Assembly (NCBI GenBank): GCA_015680685.1
Contig: MNCI01008651.1
Span: 265,463 to 329,462, forward strand
Reading direction: 5' to 3'
Source of the DNA: Gnetum montanum
Taxonomy: Eukaryota; Streptophyta; Gnetopsida; Gnetales; Gnetaceae
Length of the DNA: 64,000 nucleotides
The notes beneath the pieces are model-generated. The model did not search any database. It saw nothing but the letters and a program-made list of their open reading frames with translations, and was not told the origin of the DNA. Below, piece after piece: positions 11,218 to 22,513 of the stretch. Positions within the stretch are counted from its first letter, which is position 1. Every line of letters starts with the position of its first letter. A program made the translations under genes and the position numbers.

Positions 11218-14200
11218 ATGGCTTCTTCTCATGAAATTAACTCACCTAAGGGCAATACAGGAGACGGTCAGCCTCATACGCATAACCCAGATCAGCCAGG
11301 TCCTAAACAATCTAAGGTCACATATACTCATCCTGATGAGTATGTCCCTGACTTTACTTTTATTTTCCATCAAGATGAACAACTACGATGGAGAGATCTG
11401 CAAGGTAACATCGTGTTACCCCCAGATAGATCTGCCCCTAACATGCTTTTCCGTGCCTTAGCACAGACTGGCATGCAAGAACTGATTGCGGAATACGTTT
11501 TGGATGATTATGACATAAGGGATTATCATCCCACAAATGCCCAACGTATTCGGGACGCAAGGCAGGAGAGCCAACATTCATTGTTGAAGGGCAAGGTCCC
11601 CCATGTCATTAGTGAAATAGGAGACGAGGAACCCCTCACAATGGGTTTCTTAGAAAATGATGTTCCTCCTCCTCACTCTGGTGAAGAGGATAAGCATCAG
11701 GGCCTTCGATCAACTGTACATGCTACAGGCTTTGATCACCGTGAGCACCAACTGTTCACGGTAGGAACAACCACTCACACTAAGGACAGACATTTGGATT
11801 GTTACAATGATCAGGGTCGAAGCAGCCGAAGAGAAGGTAAGAAACATCACCATGGTGATGGATCCCCTTCTTCTTCTCCTTCATTTCACCATTCACACTC
11901 TCCTTCCACATCTGGGCGCAACCATCGTGAGCATAACGGAGAGAGTAAAAGTAAAAGAGAAGATGAAATACCTCGACAAGAAGGTCGAGAGGAGTTAGGA
12001 CAAGGGCAAGGATGTAGGGAGAGTAGGGAACCACCACGTAGACATCATAGATTTCATGAAAGAAATGATCATGACGAGCCCCTACTCGCAACCCGAAGTA
12101 TGCTTAACATAACAGAGGTAGTTAGGATTCCCACAAGGCATTTAAAGGACAGTCGGATCAAGCGAGCAGACATGAACAATATCCCATGATTTGAAGGGGG
12201 ATACAATGCTGATCCACAAAATCATTTGCAGGCATTCCACGATGCCTGTGCCTTGCAGAATATTGATAGCGAGTGGCAGAAGCTCAAGTTATTCCCAAGG
12301 ACACTCATCAAAGAAGCAGAGAGCTGGTACCGGTCCTTAGAAATGGAAACCATCAGGAGGTGGAGTACAATGCTCGAATTGTTCAATAACAAATATCAAA
12401 CGTACTCCAGAGTGTCCAACTTGTGTAAGAAGATCCAAGGCTGAAAACAAGAAGCTTATGAATCCTTTTATGTTGCCATGGCCCATTACTATACACTGCT
12501 ACATCGTTGCCCAGGCCATGGGTACGCTAAGCGGGATCAACTTCGCCACATCGTGGATGGGATAGGAAATGATACGAGAAGAACTCTTGGGACTTATGCC
12601 CAAGGGAAACTATCCCAACTAAGAGCCCATGAAGTTGAAAGCTTGTTAGAACAAGTAGTGCAAGAAGAGGGTGAGCTATGGAAGAGAGAAAGTGCAGAAG
12701 AATACAACCGTGATCCCTCCCTTTGCAAGAAGGGAGTGAAATTCTGTGATGAGGAGGATGAGTCACCAATTGAAGAGTTGGTGAACTGGAAAACCTTGCC
12801 GATCCAAAAGTTAACAACTGAGGTATCGGCTAAGGTAGACCAAATGTGGGATTTCTTAGACCCATGAATAGAAACAGTTCTAAAAATCATAGAAGAGTCT
12901 AAGGTAGAGCAAAGTAGTGATAAAGGCAAAAATAAGCGGAGAAACTTAAGCCTTGCACATAACAAGGGTAAGGGGAAAATTCCTATCTCCGATGAGGCTG
13001 TAAATTCTGATTCAGACGATGATAGTGGATGTGAGGTCTGCTACTATGACCATCCTAAGGGATGTTGCCCAATTATCTCACATCTGCAGGAGTCTGGGGT
13101 GTATGCACTAAATCCAAGACTTAATCAACGGCAAACACCCCGAAGGTTACCTTATCCACAAGGTAACCCAAGGCAGTTCCACCAACCACTAACGTATTAC
13201 CCAAGTGGAACTCCACCTCAGCCCATCGGACAGCATCAACAATGGCAATACCCACAGTCATGGGGGATGCCATTGCCGAAACAGCAGTACCCTTACCGGC
13301 AGCCCGATCCTTATGGATATTATGTGCAGCAGCCGATTTCTCCAAGTGACTCTATGGGTCACGCAACCCCCAACCGTCACTACCAAGCTCGGGAGTACTT
13401 CAGAAGGACTCCTTCTCCTCCAGGAGACATCTCACATTCCGTCCATCCTGTAACTCCACCCGCACCTCTTCCACCTGTAGTTAGCATACAACCTGTTCCA
13501 ACAATGCAAGGGGAATTACCTACTCAACCACAGCAACGTAACGCCGTGAGAGCTGTAAATATTCAGAGTGTAAATATCCAACTGGGTACTAGTTCTGGCA
13601 ACAACTGTACAAAGAAGAGACCCTTTTTTAGAACTAGGAGCCCAGGCAAACTCTCGCAACAACAAGTGGGTGGGTACATGTGTAGACCTCTAACCACTAA
13701 CGCTTCGGAGAACCCTTCAGTCCAAAGGAGTGTAACGCATACGGTTATGCTAACACATACCATAACTGACTGGATCAAGGTAGGCCACCTTCCCAGGAAA
13801 CTAACTGACCCTGGGAGTCCCTTTATTTATTTGCAGATCATTGGAAATGCACCACATCAAGCTCTTCTTGATTCAGGTTCTGGAGTCAACTTAGTTTCAC
13901 GAAAGATGTATCACGCCTGGAACCTGCCACAACTTAAGAAGAGCAATATCCAACTAGAGTTGGCAGACTAGTCCATCACGATTCCCTTAGGATTGGTGGA
14001 GGATGTTATTACCACTATGTGTGGTTGGTCCTACCTAGTGGATTTTCTAGTGATTGATGTTAACGACAACGAAGGGGACTTCCCAATTATAATGGGAAGG
14101 GTATGGTTAAGCACAGTAGACGCATGCCCTAGGATCCACGATCTTTCCTTGGAAATCTCAAAGATAAACATATGTGGAAAGATCGAGAAGAGGATAGTTC

Positions 14201-14244
14201 CATGCATCACATACAATGATTCATCGGGTGATGACATGGAGGAA
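11218..14244 (+). pseudogene. gag-protease of element A, four in-frame stops, cut by gap
   Basis: One continuous frame from ATG at 11218 to the gap. The N-terminal part (to about 12060) is charged and His/Ser-rich. The capsid domain follows, with DPQNHLQAFHDAC, WYRSLEMETIRRW and GTYAQGKL-type motifs (12200-12650), then a Cys-rich CEVCYYDHPKGCCP at about 13036-13077. A Pro/Gln-rich stretch (13100-13560) leads to RPFF and then the aspartic protease with LLDSGSGVN (catalytic DSG 13870-13878) and FPIIMGRVWLSTVDA. Stops at 12187 (TGA), 12442 (TGA), 12865 (TGA) and 13969 (TAG) each differ from a sense codon by one transition. There is no frameshift. The protein would have formed particles and processed the polyprotein. 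The start fits the relatives C, E and G, which begin about 125-150 bases after the primer site. Confidence 0.9.
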
Positions 14245-14692
14245 NNNNNNNNNNNNNNNNNNNNNNNNNNNNNNNNNNNNNNNNNNNNNNNNNNNNNNNN
14301 NNNNNNNNNNNNNNNNNNNNNNNNNNNNNNNNNNNNNNNNNNNNNNNNNNNNNNNNNNNNNNNNNNNNNNNNNNNNNNNNNNNNNNNNNNNNNNNNNNNN
14401 NNNNNNNNNNNNNNNNNNNNNNNNNNNNNNNNNNNNNNNNNNNNNNNNNNNNNNNNNNNNNNNNNNNNNNNNNNNNNNNNNNNNNNNNNNNNNNNNNNNN
14501 NNNNNNNNNNNNNNNNNNNNNNNNNNNNNNNNNNNNNNNNNNNNNNNNNNNNNNNNNNNNNNNNNNNNNNNNNNNNNNNNNNNNNNNNNNNNNNNNNNNN
14601 NNNNNNNNNNNNNNNNNNNNNNNNNNNNNNNNNNNNNNNNNNNNNNNNNNNNNNNNNNNNNNNNNNNNNNNNNNNNNNNNNNNNNNNNNNNN
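14245..14692. other. Assembly gap (448 N) at the expected pol position
   Basis: The left side ends in the protease region and the right side resumes in the non-coding tail at a point matching base 1300 of element B, after the end of B's integrase. A pol of about 3 kb should fit here if A is like B. The gap is therefore either under-sized or hides a pol deletion. Any open frame across the Ns is meaningless. Confidence 0.97.
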
Positions 14693-16367
14693 GTATGTTC
14701 TTTTGATATGGCAGGCAATGAGAACACTTCATCCATCCATCGATCAAATCTATGGTTTCTCTTGGCTTGGAAATGTACAATTCCCTTCCAATTAGAACTT
14801 TAACGAACCAGTGACTGGGCATTTCTCAAACTAAGGAAGGACTCAAGGATTGCAAAGGGTGTGACTTCAAAGGAATTTGATGCTTTTGTGTTGGTCATTC
14901 ACTTGGGTGCTTGGATGTTTACTTCTTGAGTTTTCTTACCGTTCCTATGTTACCCATTCTTCGGAAGCTGAGACAATAAAAATAAAGAAGTCTTTGCATG
15001 GTGTGGTCCCCACGCATAAAAACATAAAAAAAAAAGAAAAAAAAAGGGAAAAAAGAAAGAAAGTGAGGATTCAAAGCACACCCCTTAGACGAAATAAAAT
15101 TTTGGTTGCAAGCACTGGTTATGGAACCAAAGTGTTCCCTCTAACTAAGGCCCTTCTCGCTTCCCATTCTCTCCTTTGTTTTTTCAGAATGGTGGTGGCT
15201 CTTTGAAGACGCATCCTTGTTATCCAAGTGGATGATTTAGCCAAATGCATTGATGCGAAGTCACTGGAAGTGGTTGGTTTGAGCCGGAGTTGGAATGAGA
15301 TTCGCCAAGTCACATTAATCATAAAACACACAAGGGGTTGTACACCACCTTGTTCTTGGGATTCCATTCCACTTCTCTTCTTTCCATCCTTCTCTCCATT
15401 GTTCACCTCATTGCCGGTTGTATCATTAGTGTATATATTTTGATTGATGCATTGTTTTCTTTTTGGTAAATTCTTACGGTCAAGACTTTAGCTCTTGTTC
15501 CAAAGGACATTCCCTGAGCCTACGGACTCTTTGAATGTGGGATTGTCAGGGAATTATGGGCATGAGCCTGCTTTGGGAAGGACCCACTGACATTCCTATT
15601 TGGAACATTAGTTAACTTCTTTTCCTTAACATTTTTGCAATTAATTTCATTTTTTTTCATTTCCATCTTGACATCCACTTCACTGATGCCATAGTTGTCC
15701 CTTTTTACCTATCTTTCTTACTCCTTTTCTTTCTCCATTCTCTCGCTACCAGAGGTTCGCGATTAGTCATGGGGGTACGGGGCCTATTTTTTTGATTTTT
15801 CTCCTAAGCCTCGAATTTTTTCGTTTTTCTTCTTCACCCCTACACCCTCGGTAGTCATCAGTAACATCTTCCCAGATCCATATCAGCCATACCACAACCT
15901 AGCCAATGGACTTACACCGAAGTAAGGTATTATTCACTTAATGATTCAATTACCCTTGCTAATATATGATTGTGTTGTGTGTGCAGATGGTAATCATACA
16001 ACAACGGAATGGATCTGGAGCAAACAATTGGAATGGACAGCGCTGAAGCAGCTATGCAAGGAGTAGAATGGATAATGTGCTTATGGATGGACAACGGAAG
16101 GCGCAATCTAGGCGTTGGCAGCAGCAAGACTCTTCTCTCTTCTTCTCTTCTATTCTCTCTCCTCTTTTCTTTCAGCTGCCAAATGTGGCCTGATGTCATT
16201 GTAATAAGGTGTTCACCCTTGTTGTCATGAACACCAGTTGTGTCAAGTCTTGTAATAAGGAACCATTCACATGTCATCCCATTAGTTCCATTCCCTCAAT
16301 AATCCCATACCGACCTGATATCATTATAAGGAACTTGAGGACGAGTTTTCATTCAGTCATGGGGGTA
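14693..16367 (+). other. Non-coding 3' tail of element A
   Basis: Collinear with 1297-2939 of element B. It includes GGTGTGACTTCAA near 14859, an A-rich run at 15018-15058, TTCAAAGCACACCCCTTAGAC near 15070, the conserved block at 15518-15595, GTCATGGGGGTA at about 15767 and a splice-acceptor-like GTGTGCAG|ATGG with ATG at 15987. That ATG opens only a short frame. A second GTCATGGGGGTA at 16357-16367 is the polypurine tract before the LTR. Confidence 0.75.
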
Positions 16368-17317
16368 TAATGAGACGCGACATGCATAGGACTGCGATAT
16401 CACGTACGCGATATCGTGGCCGCCGCGATATCGCATCCCCTGCAATATTGCATACACGATATCGGGTCTTCCCCTGCAATATCGCGTATGCGATATCGCG
16501 GTCCACCGCCAAATCTATAAATAAGAGGCGGCACTTCCCTTATTTCCCAATCTTGGCTAGAAGTAGCGAAGCTCTGGTAGTTTGAACACTCCAGAGTTAG
16601 ATTAATTTCCCTGTGCCCGCAGTAGGAGTCCTAGAGTGAACGGCTCTTTATTCGAGCAACTTTGTAACTTGAACACAAGTTGTGTACGGCAATAAAGACA
16701 AACTTGATTAGATAAACCTTGCAGTACATGGTTTTGTTTTGTTGTTATTTATTGCTTTCCTGTACGACTTGATTACGAGCATCTATGGATGTGTACGGCT
16801 AATCAAGGAATCGGCTACTCGTTGCAAAGCATGAGTACGACTTGGCTACGAGCGCCCACGGGTGTGTATGGCTAGCCAAGGAATTGGCTGCTTATCCCAC
16901 TTAGGCTAAATAGGTGCCTCAGTACGACCACTTTGAGCACTTGCGTTACGTGTGGTGATCCCAGTAACGATTAGTGTTTGGTAGCCATAGTTGCATAGTT
17001 CAGGGTGTGTCTGGTAAGTGGGAACAGATGCTGATTCTAGTTAATTTAGACTTAGGACATTAGTTAGAGTTAGTTAGTTTCTCAACCATTTCCCTCATAG
17101 CTTAGGAGATAAACTAAAAAATACCAAAAAAATCATATACCTCAGACTTGCTTAACCATACATCGTGACACATACAAGCTAGTCTGGGAAGACAATGAAC
17201 GATTAAACCTAAGCGTTCCTTGTGCCGTTAAGGCATTTAGTCTGTGGAGTTCGACCGGATCACGCGTACACACTCATATTCGTATGGTTGAGTGTAGGGG
17301 TACCTCGCCACTCATCA
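16368..17317 (+). repeat. 3' LTR of element A (950 bp)
   Basis: Starts TAATGAG (one change from TGATGAG) and ends CTCATCA. The palindrome array at 16394-16503 is longer than in the 5' LTR, with extra CAATATTGC variants; TATA is at 16516-16523 and AATAAA at 16691-16696. It lacks a segment of the 5' LTR around 10440-10590, so its first hairpin module is compact (CTTGATTA 16768-16775 with TAATCAAG 16800-16807). Confidence 0.92.
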
Positions 17318-17365
17318 GATGCCAAAGAAAGATAACTCCTAGGAACTCTTAGATCATGACTAAGA

Positions 17366-18439
17366 TGTTGATTTTAGTATGTACTTTGGAAACTCTTACT
17401 TCATTCATTTTAAATGTCCATGTTATGATTTAGAAGTAAGAAAAAGAAACAAGTTTATTAAGTCCAAATTCAAAGTGATAGAAAGCCATATTTAGATATG
17501 GAAATATAGAAAATACAAGTGAAAGCATCAAGACAAAGAGCAAACTTCAAGAGAAGACAAATATCAAGTGAAAGGCAAAATAGCTTTTTTGTAAAATAGG
17601 GACTAAAGGCATGTAATCTATATTTGAATTATTATGACATAAGACAAGATAAGAAATTCTATCATTTTTACATTTATTAAAAGATTGATGGGCATATGTA
17701 ATTAGAGAATGACCCCAATCTCTCATGTCTTTTGAATTTCTAGCCTAATTTTCCATAAAATAGGCTTGTCCCATCATATTCTATTATGGCCCCATCATTT
17801 GTTTAGAAATATGTAGCAAATCATGTTTGAAAGTGAAGAAATTACACAATTTATCCCACAATCCCATATTCAATTATCTACAATCCCCTTCTCAATTCCA
17901 TAATTTATCCCATTACAACTTCACCCATCCTCAATTCATCATATTCATCAATTCTCATTAATCAAAGAAGTTGAAAATCACATTTGGCAATACTTGTTTG
18001 GAATAGATTTTAACCATCAAATCAATTCAAATTAATTCCAAAATTTGTAGGTAGGTAAATTACTAAGGGAGCTTTATATCAAATACTTACTCTATAACTC
18101 TCTAGGATCATAGAGATATTCATCTAGAAATTCAACAATCTCTATTTTGGATGCTAAACAATTTTATTCGATGCCTCTTTTTTAGGCCATATTTGAATCA
18201 TCAAATAAATTCTAATTAATATAAAACTTTACAAGTTGATGGATTGCAAAAAGAGATTTCCAAAAAGCCTAAGATCAGCTCAAAAATATTCCATATTGTG
18301 AAGATATTACAACTACAAAAGTAGAAAAAAATCAGTTTTTCTTAGTTGGGCCTTTTACACCATCTGATATATTGGATTACCAAAAATTTGCAAAAATAAA
18401 AAATATGTTTGAATTTTGTTATAGTTAAAAAAATCTACA
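17366..18439 (+). repeat. 5' LTR of element K (about 1074 bp)
   Basis: Its second half (17812-18439) aligns with 19774-20382. It ends TCTACA and is followed by TTGTATTAGAG (18442-18452), a decayed form of the initiator tRNA-Met primer site TGGTATCAGAG. The first half has no partner because the 3' LTR is 5'-truncated. Confidence 0.7.
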
Positions 18440-18479
18440 ATTTGTATTAGAGTAGTAGGATGAGGTCATGGGACAATAA

Positions 18480-19351
18480 AACAATAATTATTCAAAGTGT
18501 AAAAATATCCTTGATGTTAGTCAAGGCTTTAGATTATGGCAATATTTAACCAAGGGGCTATTAGACCAAAATGATGTCTAGAGCATTGTCATTAAAGAAA
18601 TTGAGAAATCAAAATCCATGAAAAGAAATTGAGAAAGAAATTTCAAAAGGTAACCAAAGAAGAAGAAATTTCTAAAGGTATACTTTGCAATTTAGTTTGT
18701 GAAAAAATTAGGAATGCACTTTCAAATTTGAAAACTAGTAAAGAAATGTGGGAATATCTTCAAAACAAATATCAAGTCAATGAGGGCACAAATCAAAGTC
18801 TACAAAATATTAAGGAGGGTATAATTCAAACAAAATCAAAAACTAGAAACAATCAAGGGAAACTCATACACAAAAAACCAAGAAGAATGCAAATAAGGAG
18901 GACAAATCAGAAATTTCACAACACAAAAATTCCAAAAATTGAAGGGCGAACACAATCAGAAAATAAGAAGACAATATTTCATGCATTTTATTGTTTAAAT
19001 ATGAATTTTTTTTCAAATAAGTGGCTACTAGAAACAAGTTGTGGAAATCACATGACTTCAAGAATTGATGACTTTACCAATGTATCATTTAGAAGAGGCA
19101 TTGGAAAGCTATATTTTGAAGATGGTAGAGAACTCCAAATTCTTGGAAAAGGTATAATAAATATCAATATGAAAGATGAAAATTATTATAAAATTAGAAA
19201 TATACTTTATATTCCAAATCTTAAGAAATCCTTCCTATCAATTGACCAATTGACAAAGGATGATTATAAATTAGTATTTGATAAAAACACATGCATAATT
19301 TATGATGAAAAAAAAGATACAAAAGCTAAGTATGGGATTCTTGAGAACTAG
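18480..19351 (+). pseudogene. Copia gag and protease remnant
   Basis: The frame from about 18629 has copia gag features (KTSKEMWEYLQNKYQ) and then the protease region WLLETSCGNHMTS. The copia consensus there is WLLDSGCSNHM, so the active-site Asp is replaced by Glu. The segment through NILYIPNLKKSFLSIDQL is also typical. A zinc knuckle is not recognisable. After 19351 only a polar, coiled-coil-like, broken frame (19400-19740) remains. Identity is firm; function is lost. Confidence 0.85.
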
Positions 19352-19773
19352 ATCTATTGCCTAGAAATAGCTTCAAATTTAGAGAATTTAAGAAATATAA
19401 AAAATCAAAAGGTGCCTCCAAAAAAATGAAAAGAAGATTGAGGAAATAAAAGACCTAGAACATTACCTACATAATTTATGTAAAGAAAATCAAGTTGTTA
19501 GTGCCACAATATCAAAGATGGAAGAAATACATGAAGAAAGAAAATAAGTTCATTCATCTTTGTTAAATTCAAGAAAAGGTGAAGAAGCTCCAACCATGTT
19601 ACTAAAACAATCAAAGAGGAAGAAGACAATTCAAAACAAGAAACAACTACTAAAGTTTAGAATCAACAAATATAAGTTCAAACAAGAAGAAAAATAATAA
19701 AAAACATGAGAAATTTTTGAAAACAATCAAAGAATGATTAAATTTAAAGACAAGCTACAACAATTGGTTGGCT

Positions 19774-20382
19774 ATAAATATGTGAGCAAATCATGTTTGT
19801 AAGTGAAGAAATTCCACAATTTATCAATCCCATTTTTAATTTCACAATTTATCCCATTACAAGTTTATATATCCTCAATTCATGATATTCACCAATTATC
19901 ATTAAGCAAGGAAGTTAAAAATCATATTTGGGGATACTTTTGTGTAATTTATTTTAACTATCAAATTCATTTAAACTAATTTCAAAATTTTTCAGGAAGG
20001 TTGATTTTTGAAAGAGATTTGTATCAAGTACTCACTTACTCCATAACTCTCTTGGATTGCAAAGATATTCATCTTGAAAATTAGCAATTTCTATTCTAGA
20101 TGTTGAACAATTTTATTTTAGACTCCTTTTTTGGGACATATTGGAATCATCAAATAAATTTTAATTAATATAAAATTTTACAAGGTGATAGATTACAGGA
20201 AAAAACTTTCCACCAAGCCCAATATTCAACCAAAATGCTTTTGGATTTCGAAGATATTACAAGTGCAAAATCAAATCATTTTTTTCTCAATTGGACCATC
20301 CACATCATTCGATATATTGGGCTACCAAAAACATGCAAAGCCAAAAAATAATTTTGAAACTTCTTACATCCAAATATCTATA
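19774..20382 (+). repeat. 3' LTR of element K, 5'-truncated
   Basis: Matches the second half of the 5' LTR, starting at the shared AAATATGT(G)AGCAAATCATG and ending TCTATA. The expected first 450 bases are absent. Confidence 0.75.
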
Positions 20383-20432
20383 TGGGATACATTATTCCAC
20401 ATCAATAAAGCATTCTTTTCATTTTCATTTTA

Positions 20433-20900
20433 ACATTAATAGAAACTTTGATAAATAAGTCTTGAAGAGAGTCACATGTTATATAAAAGAGTCACCTAGT
20501 TGCATATGTTGAATAGTTTTTAAACTAAAAGAACATTCAATATGATCATATGCTTTAGCAAAATCTAACTTCAAAAGCAAGCACTATTGATTAGATTCTT
20601 TTGCCCAAGACAATGCTTTCATAGTAGCTAAAACATTATGAAGAATATAATGCCTTGAAAAAAATGCAAATTACTATCTATTAGTAATGACAGAGATATG
20701 TTGCTTAAGCTTGATTATCACAACACATGCAATAATAATATAGTTGGTACCAAGAAAAATGATAGGTCTTCAATTTTTAATCAAGGTAGGATAATCATCC
20801 TTAGGTATATGTTTGATGACTCCACTATTAGGAATTTTTCCCAAGGAACCATTCTTCAAAACCTATTTATACATATAGTAAAAGCTATATTTAATATTTA
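20433..20900 (-). pseudogene. L1-type LINE reverse transcriptase fragment
   Basis: Read on the minus strand the region gives GVIKHIPKDDYPTLIKN, RPIIFLGTNYIIIA and LLLKLDFAKAYDHIE with stops between them. These correspond to the start of the L1 reverse transcriptase domain (PKKD...NWRPISLLN...KAYDxV). The catalytic FxDD region is missing. The 3' end of the LINE is absent at 20432 where the LTR of element I stops. Confidence 0.8.
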
Positions 20901-20904
20901 ATAA

Positions 20905-20980
20905 GGTGTTAGCTAAGGTTAAGAGTCTTTACTTAGTAACCCTAGGTTACAAGTTCAATTTCACTAAGTAGCATTGAGTT
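20905..20980 (+). repeat. Degenerate tRNA-derived SINE-like head
   Basis: GGTGTTAGCTAAGG resembles an A box and AGTTCAATTTC about 50 bases later resembles a B box. The start GGTGTTAGC is shared with the better copy at 29299. No tail or duplication is visible. Confidence 0.3.
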
Positions 20981-21830
20981 ATAAATTTTTAAAAAAATTC
21001 ATAAAACATTGAGCAACACAAATATGTCCTTATATTCAAGTCTAAAAGGCTGAGCATTTTTATTTGTTATATTTTCCCTTTCATGGCCTTTGCACAAATA
21101 ACTTGTCTTAGCTTAGTAACAGTATCTTCAATAAACACCAAAAGGCTTGGTGGTTAACCCCAAAAACTCAATCCATACTTGCAATGTGCTTTTGCATGCT
21201 TCTTCAAGGTTACAATTCTCAATTCATGGAGAAACTATCAAAATCTTTCTAGAAATATCTAATAACCCATCTTGTAAAACTATTTTCTGATGTTCTAGAG
21301 ATTGAAATGAAAAAATAAAAGAACCCCTTGAAAGATTCATAACATGGTTGTAGATACTATTTTTAGAGGTCCACTGAGAGTTGATTTAGTTATTCAACAC
21401 AAATTGTGGCGGGGTTTGACTTGTAAAATACCCTAGCAAAGAACATTTTGTAAAATCCCCAATAAGTACTTTATACATTGAGTAAGAAATAGAAAATTGA
21501 AGCTTCTTACTATTACCTTTGCTACCCTCTACACTATATTCTTCATCTATAGAACTACTTGTAAGAGGTTGTTGCACAAAAGCATCCAATATTTGATTTA
21601 ACAAAGAAGGGTTATCCAAATGGAGACTATGCTCCATGGTTTTTAGTTACATCACTTAGCAAAAGAAACACTAGTAATTGAAAGTAGACATAGTGGTTAG
21701 GGTAGATGAAGGGCAACTTATATAATGCTACCAAAAAACAAAAGTTGAGCTCAAGAAGCACTACCAAGAAGAGTAAAGCCAAGAGCCATCTTTTACCTAC
21801 CTTTTGATATTCATGAAAGTCATGCAACTT
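20981..21830 (-). pseudogene. Possible upstream remains of the minus-strand LINE
   Basis: Minus-strand frames at 21386-21637 and 21627-21827 and a broken frame at about 21120-21300 lie directly upstream of the L1 fragment in its orientation. The latter has SRKILIVSPWIENCNLEE-like text. They may belong to ORF1 or the endonuclease part, but no diagnostic motif is visible. Confidence 0.3.
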
Positions 21831-22513
21831 TAATGTAACTTGAAAACTTATTTACATTTTACAATAACTCTATCTCAAATTATGCCTTTCACATTTCCTA
21901 CTTGCTCATGATTAAAATGACTAGCATAAACTAGGTTTCCAATGCCACATATTTAGTGAGATTAAGCTTAAATAGACTTTAAGGAAGAAACAACATGCAA
22001 TACAAGAAAGTGGGGCCTATAGAAACAAGAAAAGCATGATGTAAGTATTCTAGAATTGAATTGCAAAATATAATAAATAAAAATGCAAAAAAAAAAAAAT
22101 TATTCATTGTCATCATCACCATGATGATGATTAGATTATGGAGTCCGTAATGCTAGCCTCTTCAAATTTTTCTTAGCATATTTAATAATGTTTTTGGAAG
22201 TTGCCTATTATTTTAGTTATCTATTGGTTTGAAGAGAATTTTGTGTAAAGTATGAATTTCATAGTTAACGGTTTATTGTATGCCATGTTTGCATTTTAGA
22301 TTTTTAAAACTAAAGATTTTATTATGTCCATAGACTAAATATGTTTTAATATTTATAGTACTTGCATGAAACAGGTTTTTTCTACATAATAAAATCTTTT
22401 GGAATCAAATAGAGAAGTTGAAAATTCATTTGTGAATATATTAAAATTTAAAGTTATCTAATGAAATCTATGAGTTGAGGTTTTTTAACCATTAAGATAG
22501 CACTTGTAGTGAG
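21831..22513. other. AT-rich stretch, nothing recognised
   Basis: No coding, RNA-gene or repeat boundary is visible. A 13-base A run is near 22089 and a short GATGATGAT run near 22120. Confidence 0.5.

Larger units (their letters stand above)
10074..17317 (+). mobile_element. Element A: complete-ended Ty3/gypsy element with 5-bp target duplication
   Basis: LTRs at 10074-11075 and 16368-17317 flank a primer site, a broken gag-protease frame, an assembly gap and a long non-coding tail. GATGC at 10069-10073 and 17318-17322 is an exact target-site duplication, so both ends are certain. Total length as assembled is 7244 bp. No reverse transcriptase, RNase H or integrase is visible; the 448-N gap sits exactly where they belong. 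The LTRs differ by many substitutions and a deletion in the 3' copy, so the insertion is not recent. Confidence 0.93.
17366..20382 (+). mobile_element. Element K: internally deleted Ty1/copia element
   Basis: A 3.0-kb insertion in the 3' LTR of element I. It begins TGTTGATTTT and ends TCTATA. The flanks TAAGA (17361-17365) and TGGGA (20383-20387) are a plausible duplication with two changes, and the flanking LTR sequence rejoins exactly (compare element H). It has a 5' LTR, a gag to protease remnant and a partial 3' LTR. Integrase, reverse transcriptase and RNase H are missing. Confidence 0.8.
5918..20432 (+). mobile_element. Element I: non-coding LTR element (LARD-like), split by A and K
   Basis: The 5' LTR (5918-6412) is followed by an internal region without coding capacity (6413-9728). 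The 3' LTR starts near 9729 after a purine tract and is cut by element A at 10073 and by copia element K at 17365, with its last recognisable piece at about 20388-20432. Without the insertions the element is about 4.2 kb. It is collinear with element H (22514-28506) at both ends and at several internal points. Large LTR elements without genes fit the LARD class and must be moved by partner proteins. Exact outer limits are uncertain because the 3' LTR is incomplete. Confidence 0.7.

Noticed and set aside
11780-12091. Minus-strand ORFs under the gag of A (also 12527-12965, 13121-13345)
   Set aside because: Mirror frames of the gag coding sequence; no independent support.
14245-14692. Long open frames across this interval on both strands
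   Set aside because: They are made of Ns; only the flanking gag-protease part is real.
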